64,000 bases of DNA from Flavivirga spongiicola. Its GTDB lineage: Bacteria; Bacteroidota; Bacteroidia; Flavobacteriales; Flavobacteriaceae. The stretch lies in the NCBI RefSeq assembly GCF_030540825.1, contig NZ_JAUOEO010000001.1:965001-1029000 (forward strand). Reading direction: 5' to 3'. A model generated the notes under the pieces. It saw only the letters and a list, made by a program, of their open reading frames with translations, did not search any database and was not told the origin of the DNA. The position numbers and the translations under genes were made by a program. Positions 48,085 to 57,166 of the stretch are shown here, piece after piece; position 1 is the stretch's first letter, and each line of letters begins with the position of its first letter.

Positions 48085-48368
48085 ATTATGTTTTTAAGTT
48101 CCAAATAACTAGAATATAAATCCTTTTATGAAAAATAAAAAAATCTTAAAAATAAAAAATCACCTAAACACCTCTTAAACAACCGCTTTTATATTCAAAA
48201 AAGTACATTTTACTTTTAAAATAAATCAAAAACCCCATATCAAAGCTTATTATTTTTCTATCCTTTTTCTTAAAATTTCTCGCTAAAAGGCAAATTTTAA
48301 CCATTATTTATTGTTTTATTAACTTTTTATTATGATTTTTGGCATTGACTAATTCAAATAATTATAAA

Positions 48369-51300
48369 ATGAAAACAAAGTTTAGTGGAATGCTAACGCT
48401 ATTGCTAGCGTTTGCAGTGCAGCTTACGTTTGCACAAGAAAAGACAATTTCAGGTACAGTTTCAGATGATTCTGGCTTACCATTACCTGGAGCGACCGTC
48501 TTAGTTAAAGGTACTAGTTCTGGTACATCTTCAGATTTCGATGGTAAATATTCAATTAGAGCAAATCAAGGAGCAACAATTGTTTTTAGTTTCGTAGGGT
48601 ATACAACTATAGAGGTCCCAGTAGGAGCTTCCAATACAATTAATGTCACTTTACAAGAAGATGCAGAAGCTTTAGAAGAAGTTGTGGTAGTTGGTTATGG
48701 TACTTCTACAAAGAAGTCATTTACAGGAACTGCAGCAACTATTAGCTCTGAAAATCTAGAAGCAAAAACGTTTCCTAATGTATCACAAATGCTTACTGGT
48801 GAAGCTGCAGGTATTACTGTTGTAAATACTTCTGGTCAACCTGGTAATGTATCTACAGTTCGTATTCGTGGATATGGTTCGGTTAATGGTAACAGAGAGC
48901 CTCTTTATGTAGTAGATGGTGTACCATTAACGGTACCACGTTTAAGAAATAGTGCTGTAAATGATGACAACCTAGAAGCTGATTTTAACAACACTATAAG
49001 TCCGTTAAACTCTATTAACCCACAAGATATAGAGAGTACTACTGTTCTGAAAGATGCAGCGGCAACTGCAATTTATGGTTCTCGTGGAGCCAACGGGGTG
49101 ATTTTAATAACTACCAAGAAAGGTAGATCAGGAGAGTCATCAATAGAAGTAGATTTTAAAACTGGTATTACTACACAGTTAATCCCTAGATATGATGTCG
49201 TTACATCTCCGGAAGAGTATATTGGATATGCTTGGGAAGGTATATTCAACAGAGGTATAGGAGAGGGAGAAGCTGACCCTGCTGCCTATGCAAATGCAAA
49301 CTTATTTACATCAAGTTACATCAATGCAGCCTATAATATGTGGGATGTGGCTAATGTAGGAGAACTGATAGATCCCGCAACCCGTACTGTAAGACCTGGT
49401 GTAGCAAGACGCTACTCACCGCAAAGTTTTAGAGATTTAAGTTTTCAAGCAGCTTTTAGATCAGAAGCTAATCTACGTATGAGTGGAGGAAACGAAAAAA
49501 CTAAATACTTCGCATCTGCTGGTTACTTGGATGATAAAGGTTATGCTTTAAATACAGGATTCAAAAGACAAAATACACGTTTAAATGTAACGTCTGAAGT
49601 AAAGAAATGGTTAAAAGTGGGATCAAATATGAGTTACTCATTCTCTGAAAGCCAAAACAATGGTCAAACTGTTGGTTCTGAAAACCTTTTCGAATTTGCT
49701 GACAAAAACCCACCTATATTCCCAGTATTTTTGAGAGATGATAATGGGAACCTTGTTCCTGAACCAATATTTGGTGGTTTCCAATATGACTATGGTTCTG
49801 CTTCGCCTTTAGGAAGACCACGAACAAGTGCAAACTTATTAAACCCAGTAGGGTCTGCGATTTATGACTTCTTAGGAAGTAAACGTCATGATATTATTGG
49901 TAATTTCTCTGCAGAAATTATATTTAGTGAAAGTTTAAGTTTCGAAACTAAATTCGGTCTTCAATATTCACAAGACCGACAAAAGAGTTACAGCAATCCT
50001 TTTTATGGATCGGAAACAAGTTCTGGTGGAACATTATTCCAACGTGACAACCGAGATATTACAAAAAACTTTTTACAATTATTACGATACACTAGAAGTT
50101 TTGGTGAACACAATGTTAACTTCTTAGTAGCTCATGAAAGTAATGATTATGAACGAGAAAGAAATACGGTGTCAAAACGTGAGGCAGCAATTCCTGGAAT
50201 ACTTGACTTAACCAATTTTGTTGTTCCTCAAGGTTCTCCTACAGGATTCATAGAAGGAGCCTCTATTGAATCATATTTTTCTCAAGTGAATTATAATTAC
50301 AAGGATACTTATTTCTTATCAGGTTCTGTGCGTCGTGACGGCTCATCTCGTTTCGTAAATAATAAATGGGGAACTTTTGGTTCTGTAGGAGCATCTTGGA
50401 TAGCTAGTAATGAAGATTTTTTAGTTAACAGCGACGCCATATCATATTTAAAAGTAAAAGCATCTTACGGTGTCATTGGAGACCAAGCAGGTATCGATTT
50501 TTTCCAATCATCAGATACATTCAATATTAATAATTTAAATGATGGTGTTTCATTATCTGAAAGATTAAACGGAAATCCCGATTTAACATGGGAAACATCT
50601 AAAATGTTTCAAACTGGTGTAGAAATATCTTTTGGTAAATTCATTGATCTTGACGTAGATTACTACATTAAGAATACTGAAAACCTCTTTTTTAATAGAA
50701 GAGTTGGGTCGTCTCAGGGAATTTCTTCAGTAACGGTTAATGATGGGGTTTTACAAAACCGTGGTCTTGAATTTAGTTTAACCGCTCATCTTATAAAAAC
50801 TGAAGACGCCTCTTTAGATTTTACATTTAACGGAGAGCGTGTAACTAATGAAATTACAACAATGCCGCTTGAGCCTTCTACAGGTCTGCCGAGAATTATT
50901 GATACTTCAGCACTTTACTATGGCTATTCTCAAGGGAGCTCCATATTTGATTTCTTCCTACGTGAATGGGCTGGTGTAGATCCTGCTACAGGAGTAGGCC
51001 AATGGAACCAATATTTTGATGATGCAAACAGTAATGGTACATTAGAAACAGGAGAAGAACTAGGTGTTAATCTAACGCAATATCTTAATGATAATCCTGG
51101 CGCAAATATTCAAAGCCAGACAACGACATCATACTCTGCTGCTACGCTTAAATATGTTGGTAAATCAAGTATTCCAAAACTTCGTGGTGCATTTAGGTTA
51201 GCTGGGCAATATAAAAACTTTAATTTATCTACTCAATTTACGTATAGTCTAGGTGGATACGCTTTAGATGTGCAATACTCTGAGTTAATGAATGATCGTT

Positions 51301-51665
51301 TCGGAGCAGGAGCAAATAACTTTCATAGAGATATCGCTCAAAGATGGCAACAACCTGGTGATATTACAGATGTTCCTCGTATTTCTGATAACTTTGATGC
51401 TAATGTAGGATCGTCATCAACAAGATGGTTAATTAAATCTGATTATCTAGCTCTAAATAATGTACAATTAGGTTATTCTTTACCTTCTAAGTTCCTTAAT
51501 AATACGGGAATAAATAAAGTACACCTATCGGTATCTGGAGATAACTTATTTGTACTAACAAAAAGAGATGGGTTCAATCCTTCTACCACAGAAACTGGTA
51601 ACACAGGAAGACGTTTGTATGCTCCTTTAAGCACAATAACTTTTGGGGCACGTGTTAAATTTTAA
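48369..51665 (+). CDS. SusC/RagA-family TonB-linked outer-membrane transporter (pair 2)
   Basis: 1098-residue transporter. The frame opens at a TTG at 48339, but the ATG at 48369 matches the first SusC start and its conserved leader. Signal peptide MKTKFSGMLTLLLAFAVQLT to TFA/Q. The carboxypeptidase-regulatory-like domain begins ISGTVSDDSGLPLPGATVLV. Plug: LEEVVVVGYGTSTKKSFTGT (Ton box VVVVGYG), TVRIRGYGSVNGNREPLYVV and INPQDIESTTVLKDAAATAI with YGSRGANGVILITTKKG. The barrel has the NPDLTWETSKMFQTGVE landmark and ends FGARVKF. The lid gene follows after 10 nt. The two SusC are clearly paralogous but diverge beyond the N-terminal region. Confidence 0.95.
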   Translation: MKTKFSGMLTLLLAFAVQLTFAQEKTISGTVSDDSGLPLPGATVLVKGTSSGTSSDFDGKYSIRANQGATIVFSFVGYTTIEVPVGASNTINVTLQEDAEALEEVVVVGYGTSTKKSFTGTAATISSENLEAKTFPNVSQMLTGEAAGITVVNTSGQPGNVSTVRIRGYGSVNGNREPLYVVDGVPLTVPRLRNSAVNDDNLEADFNNTISPLNSINPQDIESTTVLKDAAATAIYGSRGANGVILITTKKGRSGESSIEVDFKTGITTQLIPRYDVVTSPEEYIGYAWEGIFNRGIGEGEADPAAYANANLFTSSYINAAYNMWDVANVGELIDPATRTVRPGVARRYSPQSFRDLSFQAAFRSEANLRMSGGNEKTKYFASAGYLDDKGYALNTGFKRQNTRLNVTSEVKKWLKVGSNMSYSFSESQNNGQTVGSENLFEFADKNPPIFPVFLRDDNGNLVPEPIFGGFQYDYGSASPLGRPRTSANLLNPVGSAIYDFLGSKRHDIIGNFSAEIIFSESLSFETKFGLQYSQDRQKSYSNPFYGSETSSGGTLFQRDNRDITKNFLQLLRYTRSFGEHNVNFLVAHESNDYERERNTVSKREAAIPGILDLTNFVVPQGSPTGFIEGASIESYFSQVNYNYKDTYFLSGSVRRDGSSRFVNNKWGTFGSVGASWIASNEDFLVNSDAISYLKVKASYGVIGDQAGIDFFQSSDTFNINNLNDGVSLSERLNGNPDLTWETSKMFQTGVEISFGKFIDLDVDYYIKNTENLFFNRRVGSSQGISSVTVNDGVLQNRGLEFSLTAHLIKTEDASLDFTFNGERVTNEITTMPLEPSTGLPRIIDTSALYYGYSQGSSIFDFFLREWAGVDPATGVGQWNQYFDDANSNGTLETGEELGVNLTQYLNDNPGANIQSQTTTSYSAATLKYVGKSSIPKLRGAFRLAGQYKNFNLSTQFTYSLGGYALDVQYSELMNDRFGAGANNFHRDIAQRWQQPGDITDVPRISDNFDANVGSSSTRWLIKSDYLALNNVQLGYSLPSKFLNNTGINKVHLSVSGDNLFVLTKRDGFNPSTTETGNTGRRLYAPLSTITFGARVKF

Positions 51666-51675
51666 AAAAAAAAAA

Positions 51676-53163
51676 ATGAAAAATAAATTTATAATTTCAA
51701 CGTTAATCGCGGCTTTTACAGTTGTATTATTCAGCTGCGAAGATGACTTTTTAGAAAAAACGCCCTCTGAGTTTTTTACTCAAGCTCAAATATCTGAAGC
51801 TGCAGAAAGCGATCCAGGCGTAATTGCCTCAACTCTGAGTGGTATCTATTCTCTAATGGTACAAATTGAGACTGGTGGAACCACTGGTGATGATGACTTT
51901 GGTCAAAAGGGTAACGATATTTTTGGTGATATGCTCTGCGGTGATATGGCCTTATCTGTAAGTACATTTGGTTGGTACAGAGCTAGTATTACAGAATTCC
52001 AAGGTACACAAGATTTTACTTTTGGAGATAACAGACAAGTATGGAGGTATTACTATCGTGTTGTACGGTCTGCTAATGCAGCTATAGCGGCATTAGGTGG
52101 TAATGACGCTGTTCCGGAATCAGATAGTGGTAAACACCTTTTAGGTCAAGCAAAAGCGATTAGAGCGCACTCTTATTTTTATTTGACTCAATACTTTGCG
52201 AATAATTATAATCCTTCTGCTGAAATATTACCACTTTATGATGACATTGATGATTTAAATGGGCCAAAAGTAGCTACTAGCGAAATTTACGCTTTAATGG
52301 AAAGTGATTTAAGATCTGCTATTACATTACTCGACGGTTTTAATCGTTCTGCAAAAAACGAAATTAACAAACCTGTAGCTCAAGGGCTTTTAGCTTATGT
52401 ATTAGGTTCTAGAAGAGACAGTTGGGCAGAAGTTGCCACATTAACTAAAGATGTTATCGATAATGGCGGTTTTCCTTTAATGACAGCTACAGAAATAGTT
52501 GGAGGTTTTGACGATGTTGCTACTCCTGGTTGGATGTGGGGAATCGATTTAACTTTAGAAATTGGTTTAGACTTAGTATCTTGGTGGGGACAAATGGATT
52601 CATTTTCATTTAGTTACGCTTGGGCTGGTGATTTTAAGGCCATCGATCAAGCTTTATATGATCAGATACCAGAAAATGATGCCAGAAAAGAACAATTTAG
52701 GGATGCAGCTCATCCTGGTAGACCACTTTTACCTTTAAACAAATTTTATCATGAAGGTAGAGTTATAGGTGGGCAACGTAATATCGAAACAGATTATATA
52801 TATATGCGTGTAGCTGAAATGTATCTTTTACATGCTGAAGCTTCAGCAAGAAACGGCGCTGAAGGTGATGCTAGAACTGCTTTAAAACAATTGTTAGATT
52901 TACGTATTCCAGATTCATCATATGTGGATGGCTTAAGTGGTCAAGCACTAATTGACGAGATTTATCTACAAACTCGTATTGAATTATGGGGTGAAGGTAA
53001 AAGTTATTTAGCAATGAAAAGAAATGAGGCTACTATAACGAGAGGTTCTAATCATTTATCAAATGTAGGTGTTCCTATTGATCATGATGATGAGCGATTA
53101 ACTTTTGAAATTCCAGAATTAGAAATTCAAAATAATCCGTTTATAGACTCTCAAAATGAGTAA
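51676..53163 (+). CDS. SusD/RagB-family nutrient-binding lipoprotein (pair 2)
   Basis: 495-residue surface lipoprotein. The ATG at 51676 is chosen over earlier in-frame codons because it gives a lipoprotein signal peptide, MKNKFIISTLIAAFTVVLFS followed by Cys21 and EDD, an acidic run as in surface-exported lipoproteins of the phylum. The classic RagB/SusD layout is visible: DFLEKTPSEFF at the mature N-terminus, AKAIRAHSYFYLTQYFANNY in the TPR region, and the C-terminal domain with MRVAEMYLLHAEASARNGAE and RIELWGEGKSYLAMKRN. Substrate unknown. A strong terminator follows. Confidence 0.95.
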   Translation: MKNKFIISTLIAAFTVVLFSCEDDFLEKTPSEFFTQAQISEAAESDPGVIASTLSGIYSLMVQIETGGTTGDDDFGQKGNDIFGDMLCGDMALSVSTFGWYRASITEFQGTQDFTFGDNRQVWRYYYRVVRSANAAIAALGGNDAVPESDSGKHLLGQAKAIRAHSYFYLTQYFANNYNPSAEILPLYDDIDDLNGPKVATSEIYALMESDLRSAITLLDGFNRSAKNEINKPVAQGLLAYVLGSRRDSWAEVATLTKDVIDNGGFPLMTATEIVGGFDDVATPGWMWGIDLTLEIGLDLVSWWGQMDSFSFSYAWAGDFKAIDQALYDQIPENDARKEQFRDAAHPGRPLLPLNKFYHEGRVIGGQRNIETDYIYMRVAEMYLLHAEASARNGAEGDARTALKQLLDLRIPDSSYVDGLSGQALIDEIYLQTRIELWGEGKSYLAMKRNEATITRGSNHLSNVGVPIDHDDERLTFEIPELEIQNNPFIDSQNE

Positions 53164-53186
53164 ATAGATAAAATATTCAATTTTTT

Positions 53187-53221
53187 GAGGCCATCTAAAA
53201 TTTTAGATGGCCTCTTTTTTT
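53187..53221 (+). terminator. Terminator of SusC/SusD pair 2
   Basis: A 28-nt perfect palindrome (53187-53200 / 53201-53214, GAGGCCATCTAAAA and its complement) followed by a T-run to 53221. Confidence 0.92.
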
Positions 53222-53235
53222 ATACCTTTACCCCA

Positions 53236-53976
53236 ATGGAAAACCAAACACAAATATTCGGTATAAGAGCTATTATAGAAGCCATTAATGCAGGCGAAAC
53301 AATCGACAAGGTATTTCTTCAAAAAGGCTTAAAAGGAGAGCTTTTTAGCGAATTGGAAACCCTTTTAAGAAAAAATTCTATCAACTCTTCTTATGTACCT
53401 GTTGAAAAACTTAACAGACTCACCAGAAAAAATCACCAAGGTGCCGTTGCTCAAATTTCACCAATTGAATTTCATGAGATAGAAACTTTGGTTTCAAATG
53501 TTCTAGAATCTGGTAAAACGCCTTTATTTTTACTGTTAGATCAATTAAGCGATGTTCGTAATTTTGGAGCTATTATTCGTACCGCAGAGTGTACTGGTGT
53601 TGATGGTATTATTATTCAAAAAAAAGGTGGTGCACCTGTAAATGGTGACACTATTAAAACAAGTGCCGGAGCTGTTTTTAAAGTACCTATTTGCAAAGTT
53701 GACCATATTAAAGATGCTGTTTTTTATATGCAGGCATCTGGCATCCATGTTATTGCCGCTACCGAGAAAACAGAGAATACCTTATATGATGTTTCTTTTA
53801 AAGAACCTTGTGCTATTATTATGGGGTCTGAAGGTAGAGGTATTAACCCGTCTACTCTAAAAGTTGTTGATGCAAAAGCTAAATTACCTATATTGGGAGA
53901 GATTGAATCTTTAAATGTTTCTGTTGCATGCGGTGCTTTTTTATATGAAGTAGTGAGACAGAGGATTGATGATTGA
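53236..53976 (+). CDS. rlmB: SpoU-family rRNA 2'-O-methyltransferase (RlmB-like)
   Basis: 246-residue SPOUT methyltransferase, most like RlmB, which methylates a guanosine ribose in 23S rRNA. The frame opens at 53185 inside the preceding terminator, so the ATG at 53236 (MENQTQIFGIRAIIEAINAG) is chosen. The N-terminal L30e-like substrate-binding part is followed by the SpoU motifs DQLSDVRNFGAIIRTAECTG, IIMGSEGRGINPSTL and LPILGEIESLNVSVACGAFL with the trefoil knot. The last codons and stop (ATT GAT GAT TGA) are made of the GATTGAT repeat that continues downstream, so the C-terminus has been set by the array. Confidence 0.93.
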   Translation: MENQTQIFGIRAIIEAINAGETIDKVFLQKGLKGELFSELETLLRKNSINSSYVPVEKLNRLTRKNHQGAVAQISPIEFHEIETLVSNVLESGKTPLFLLLDQLSDVRNFGAIIRTAECTGVDGIIIQKKGGAPVNGDTIKTSAGAVFKVPICKVDHIKDAVFYMQASGIHVIAATEKTENTLYDVSFKEPCAIIMGSEGRGINPSTLKVVDAKAKLPILGEIESLNVSVACGAFLYEVVRQRIDD

Positions 53977-54000
53977 TGATTGATGATTGATGATTGATGA
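53964..54000. repeat. Heptanucleotide tandem array, GATTGAT x5
   Basis: Five perfect copies plus GA. The array begins inside the rlmB coding end and supplies its stop codon. Confidence 0.98.
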
Positions 54001-54011
54001 ATTTAGAACTT

Positions 54012-54053
54012 GGAACTTGGAACTTGGAACTTGGAACTTGGAACTTGGAACTT
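54012..54053. repeat. Heptanucleotide tandem array, GGAACTT x6
   Basis: Six perfect copies (a seventh, AGAACTT at 54005-54011, differs by one base), 11 nt after the GATTGAT array and just before the rhomboid stop. Confidence 0.98.
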
Positions 54054-54065
54054 ATTGACAATATA

Positions 54066-54794
54066 TTATTTGCTGTCTTTCGGTTTTTCTTTATAAATAT
54101 AATTGATTTCTGTTTGCTCCTCTTCTGTTTCAATATGCTCTATAAAATTTCCATCTTCATCAAAATGTTTTAAAAAAGGGTCATCCTCTTCATTATAATT
54201 TTCTTGTTCCCAAACATACTTTTTTGGTTTTGCAATTTCTCTTCTGAAAAAAAGTGCAAATAACAACCCTGTAACTAAACCAGACAAATGTCCTTCCCAC
54301 GATATTCCTTCTTTTACAGGAGCTACATACCATAACATACTTCCATAAAGGAAAATAACTAAAAGAGACAACGCTATAAGCCTATAATGTTTTGCAAATA
54401 CCCCCTTAAAAAAGGTAAAACTCACTAAAACATAAATAAGTCCACTGGCTCCAATATGATAGGATGGCCTTCCAATACACCAAGTAAAAAATCCTGAAAA
54501 TAAAATTCCAAATAATACAACTTTCCAAGCTATCGGTCTATAGAAATAAAACAAAGCCATGGAAAGCACAAATAATGGAATTGTATTATGATAAATGTGC
54601 TGTATATCTCCATGAATAAAAGGACTTAAAACAACCCCTCTTAACCCTTTTAAAGTTTGAGGATATACACCATATCTACTAAAATTAAAACCAAAACGCA
54701 CTTCAAACCAAAATACCAACCAAATGGTTAGCACAAAAAAAACTGGGTATATAATAACGCCTGTTGAGAACTTAAAATGGTCATGCTGTATCAT
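54066..54794 (-). CDS. Rhomboid-family intramembrane serine protease
   Basis: 242-residue membrane protease with about six helices. The catalytic Ser lies in the GxSG motif IGASGLIYVLVSF and the partner His in WEGHLSGLVTGLLFALFF. HGDIQHIYHNTIPLF supplies the conserved His/Asn of the loop-2 region. A hydrophilic, acidic C-terminal tail (about 195-242, EENYNEEDDPFLKHFDEDGN type) is on the cytoplasmic side. Substrates unknown. Convergent with rlmB, separated by two heptamer arrays. Confidence 0.92.
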   Translation of the reverse strand: MIQHDHFKFSTGVIIYPVFFVLTIWLVFWFEVRFGFNFSRYGVYPQTLKGLRGVVLSPFIHGDIQHIYHNTIPLFVLSMALFYFYRPIAWKVVLFGILFSGFFTWCIGRPSYHIGASGLIYVLVSFTFFKGVFAKHYRLIALSLLVIFLYGSMLWYVAPVKEGISWEGHLSGLVTGLLFALFFRREIAKPKKYVWEQENYNEEDDPFLKHFDEDGNFIEHIETEEEQTEINYIYKEKPKDSK

Positions 54795-54897
54795 TCTATA
54801 AATTTAACTAGTCTATATCAAATAATTGACCAAAAGGAGAGTATATGTTAGATTGTCACCTTTTATTTATAAATTATTATTTAAAATATCTGCAATA

Positions 54898-54920
54898 AGA
54901 TTCCTGCCTTCGCAGGAATT
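54898..54920. repeat. Dispersed palindromic repeat just upstream of rarA
   Basis: ATTCCTGC (54900-54907), loop CTTC, GCAGGAAT (54912-54919), ending 17 nt before the rarA ATG, so it probably lies in its leader or promoter. Same family as 23202 and 37411. Confidence 0.8.
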
Positions 54921-54936
54921 CTTTTAATTTTACATT

Positions 54937-56214
54937 ATGAATGAACCTTTAGCCGAACGTTTAAGACCAAAAACACTGAATGACTATGTGAGTCAGAATC
55001 ACTTGGTTGGTAAGCAGGGCAGCTTAACACAGCATATAAAGCAAGGTTTAATCCCTTCAATGATTTTCTGGGGTCCGCCAGGTACAGGAAAAACAACACT
55101 TGCTAATATTATTGCCTCGGAATCCGGTAGACCTTTTTATACACTAAGTGCTATAAATTCAGGCGTTAAAGATATTCGAGATGTTATTGATAAAGCAAAA
55201 CAAAGCGGTGGATTATTTACTACAAAAAATCCTATTTTGTTTATTGACGAAATTCATAGGTTTAGTAAGTCTCAGCAAGATTCTTTGTTACAAGCAGTAG
55301 AAAAGGGTTGGATTACATTAATAGGTGCAACTACTGAAAATCCTAGTTTTGAAGTTATTTCGGCACTTCTATCTCGTTGTCAGATTTATATTTTAAATGC
55401 ATTCAATAAAAACGATTTAGAGACGCTTTTAAAGCGTGCCATTGAAAAGGATGAATATATTTCTAAAAAAACGATTAAACTAAAAGAAACAACTGCACTC
55501 ATAAGGCTTTCTGGCGGTGATGCCAGAAAACTACTTAATATTTTTGAGCTTATTGTAAATTCTTATGAATCTAATAAAATAACTATTACTGACAAATCCG
55601 TTTTGGAAAGAATTCAAAGTAATACCGTTCATTATGACAAAACCGGAGAACAGCATTACGATATTATTTCAGCTTTTATAAAATCGATACGAGGTAGCGA
55701 TCCAAATGCCGCTGTATATTGGTTAGCTCGTATGGTAGAAGGCGGTGAAGATGTTAAATTTATAGCACGACGCTTACTCATTTTAGCTAGCGAGGATATT
55801 GGTAATGCAAACCCAACGGCTTTAGTAATAGCCAACAATACATTTCAGGCAGTTTCTACAATTGGCTATCCTGAATCTAGAATTATATTAAGTCAGTGCG
55901 CTACTTATTTAGCATGCTCACCTAAAAGCAATGCTGCCTATAAAGCTATTGATAAAGCACAGCAATTGGTTAAGGAGACTGGCGACTTGTCGGTGCCTTT
56001 AGAAATAAGAAATGCACCAACCAAATTAATGAAAGAATTGGGATATGGTGACAATTATAAATATGCACATAATTACGATCTCAACTTTGCCAATCAAGAA
56101 TTCTTACCAGATGAAATTAAAAACACGAAACTTTACGAGCCAGGAAACAATACTCGTGAAAATGCTCATAAAGAATTTTTAAAACAGCGCTGGAAGGATA
56201 AATATGGGTATTAG
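54937..56214 (+). CDS. rarA: Replication-associated recombination protein A (RarA/MgsA, AAA ATPase)
   Basis: 425-residue clamp-loader-like ATPase acting at stalled replication forks. It starts [20 protein letters not shown]. Walker A is [16 protein letters not shown], Walker [20 protein letters not shown], sensor 1 [20 protein letters not shown], and arginine-finger/sensor 2 [14 protein letters not shown]. The MgsA tetramerisation part carries [20 protein letters not shown] and ends [11 protein letters not shown]. All key residues are present. A TTGTTTG array begins 8 nt after its stop. Confidence 0.97.
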   Translation: MNEPLAERLRPKTLNDYVSQNHLVGKQGSLTQHIKQGLIPSMIFWGPPGTGKTTLANIIASESGRPFYTLSAINSGVKDIRDVIDKAKQSGGLFTTKNPILFIDEIHRFSKSQQDSLLQAVEKGWITLIGATTENPSFEVISALLSRCQIYILNAFNKNDLETLLKRAIEKDEYISKKTIKLKETTALIRLSGGDARKLLNIFELIVNSYESNKITITDKSVLERIQSNTVHYDKTGEQHYDIISAFIKSIRGSDPNAAVYWLARMVEGGEDVKFIARRLLILASEDIGNANPTALVIANNTFQAVSTIGYPESRIILSQCATYLACSPKSNAAYKAIDKAQQLVKETGDLSVPLEIRNAPTKLMKELGYGDNYKYAHNYDLNFANQEFLPDEIKNTKLYEPGNNTRENAHKEFLKQRWKDKYGY

Positions 56215-56222
56215 TATTGTTG

Positions 56223-56278
56223 TTGTTTGTTGTTTGTTGTTTGTTGTTTGTTGTTTGTTGTTTGTTGTTTGTTGTTTG
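56223..56278. repeat. Heptanucleotide tandem array, TTGTTTG x8
   Basis: Eight perfect copies plus TTGTT, filling the space between the convergent rarA and envelope-operon genes. Confidence 0.98.
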
Positions 56279-56287
56279 TTGTTAAAA

Positions 56288-57166
56288 CTAGAACTTAATA
56301 TTTAATATATCTTGTTTTAAAATACCATTAGCGTAATATTCTAAAATCCAATCATCTCCTTTTTTGTATATAATGGCGCTTTTATTTTCAACTAAAAACA
56401 CATGATCTAGTTTAGTTTGTTTGATTCTATATACCACTTTTGGAGAACTATCAACCAACTGAAACCCATTTTCAATTTCTTGAGCATATAGCACCTTAGA
56501 TAACACCTCCTTTATATCCGCTTCCATGGTGTCTTCTTCTTTAATTGCAGGTACTAATGTTACAGTTTCTACCTTTGGTTGGACTTCAATGACCTTGGGT
56601 ACATTGGTTACATTTTCTGCTTCTTTTTCCTTTTTAAGATTTTGAATCTCTTTCTTTAATTCCTGAATCTCTTGAGCTACTTCACTCTTTGTTCCTGTAT
56701 TTTGAGTTTGTAAAGCTGTTATCTTTTCGTTAGGTTCATATTTATAATTAAGAGCTTCAATAGAATTAAAAGCATTTCTTAGAGCTCCAGCATAAGCTTT
56801 AGCATAATCTTTTTCTCTACTTTCTCCTAACTTAGAGGTATAAATTAATTGATCGTTACAATCTTTTAGTTCTACAGTTAATTTAGTTTTAAACATCCCA
56901 GACCCCTTAATGGCATCAGACCTTAATGCTAAGCATCTATTTCTTGCTAAATCATCGGGATAAGCATCTCCTTCCATCAAGGCTACAAATCCACATTTCT
57001 TAAATAGAAACTGCGTTAATGAATTTAATTGATATTGGTCTTTCTTCTTTAAAAAATCAAATTTATTAGGAACAATCACATACTTATAATCGTTTAAATT
57101 AGATTGTGAAAAAACAGTAGTGATAATAAAACAGGCTATAATCGCCGAAAAAAATTTAGTCTTCAT
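56288..57166 (-). CDS. Exported coiled-coil protein of unknown function (envelope operon, gene 3)
   Basis: 292-residue secreted protein. Signal peptide about 1-20 (FSAIIACFIITTVFSQ). The first domain (about 25-150) has NDYKYVIVPNKFDFLKKKDQ and QLNSLTQFLFKKCGFVALME, a pattern I associate with uncharacterised flavobacterial envelope proteins. A coiled-coil segment (about 165-190, EIQELKKEIQNLKKEKEAEN) is followed by a small C-terminal beta-rich domain (about 225-292, QEIENGFQLVDSSPKVVYRI). It overlaps the barrel gene upstream by 11 nt, so it is cotranslated with it. No catalytic motif. Confidence 0.7.
   Translation of the reverse strand: MKTKFFSAIIACFIITTVFSQSNLNDYKYVIVPNKFDFLKKKDQYQLNSLTQFLFKKCGFVALMEGDAYPDDLARNRCLALRSDAIKGSGMFKTKLTVELKDCNDQLIYTSKLGESREKDYAKAYAGALRNAFNSIEALNYKYEPNEKITALQTQNTGTKSEVAQEIQELKKEIQNLKKEKEAENVTNVPKVIEVQPKVETVTLVPAIKEEDTMEADIKEVLSKVLYAQEIENGFQLVDSSPKVVYRIKQTKLDHVFLVENKSAIIYKKGDDWILEYYANGILKQDILNIKF

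Larger units (their letters stand above)
47795..48368. other. Gap between the two SusC/SusD pairs
   Basis: 574 nt. The terminator of pair 1 lies at 47851-47870 with its T-run to 47880. A possible small minus-strand ORF occupies 47932-48084. The remainder is AT-rich and ends in GACTAATTC (48347-48355), also present before the first susC (43025-43033). Confidence 0.6.

Noticed and set aside
53888..54133. Minus-strand frame containing SSKFQVP repeats
   Set aside because: The repeats are just the translated GGAACTT and GATTGAT arrays; it overlaps rlmB and the rhomboid gene.
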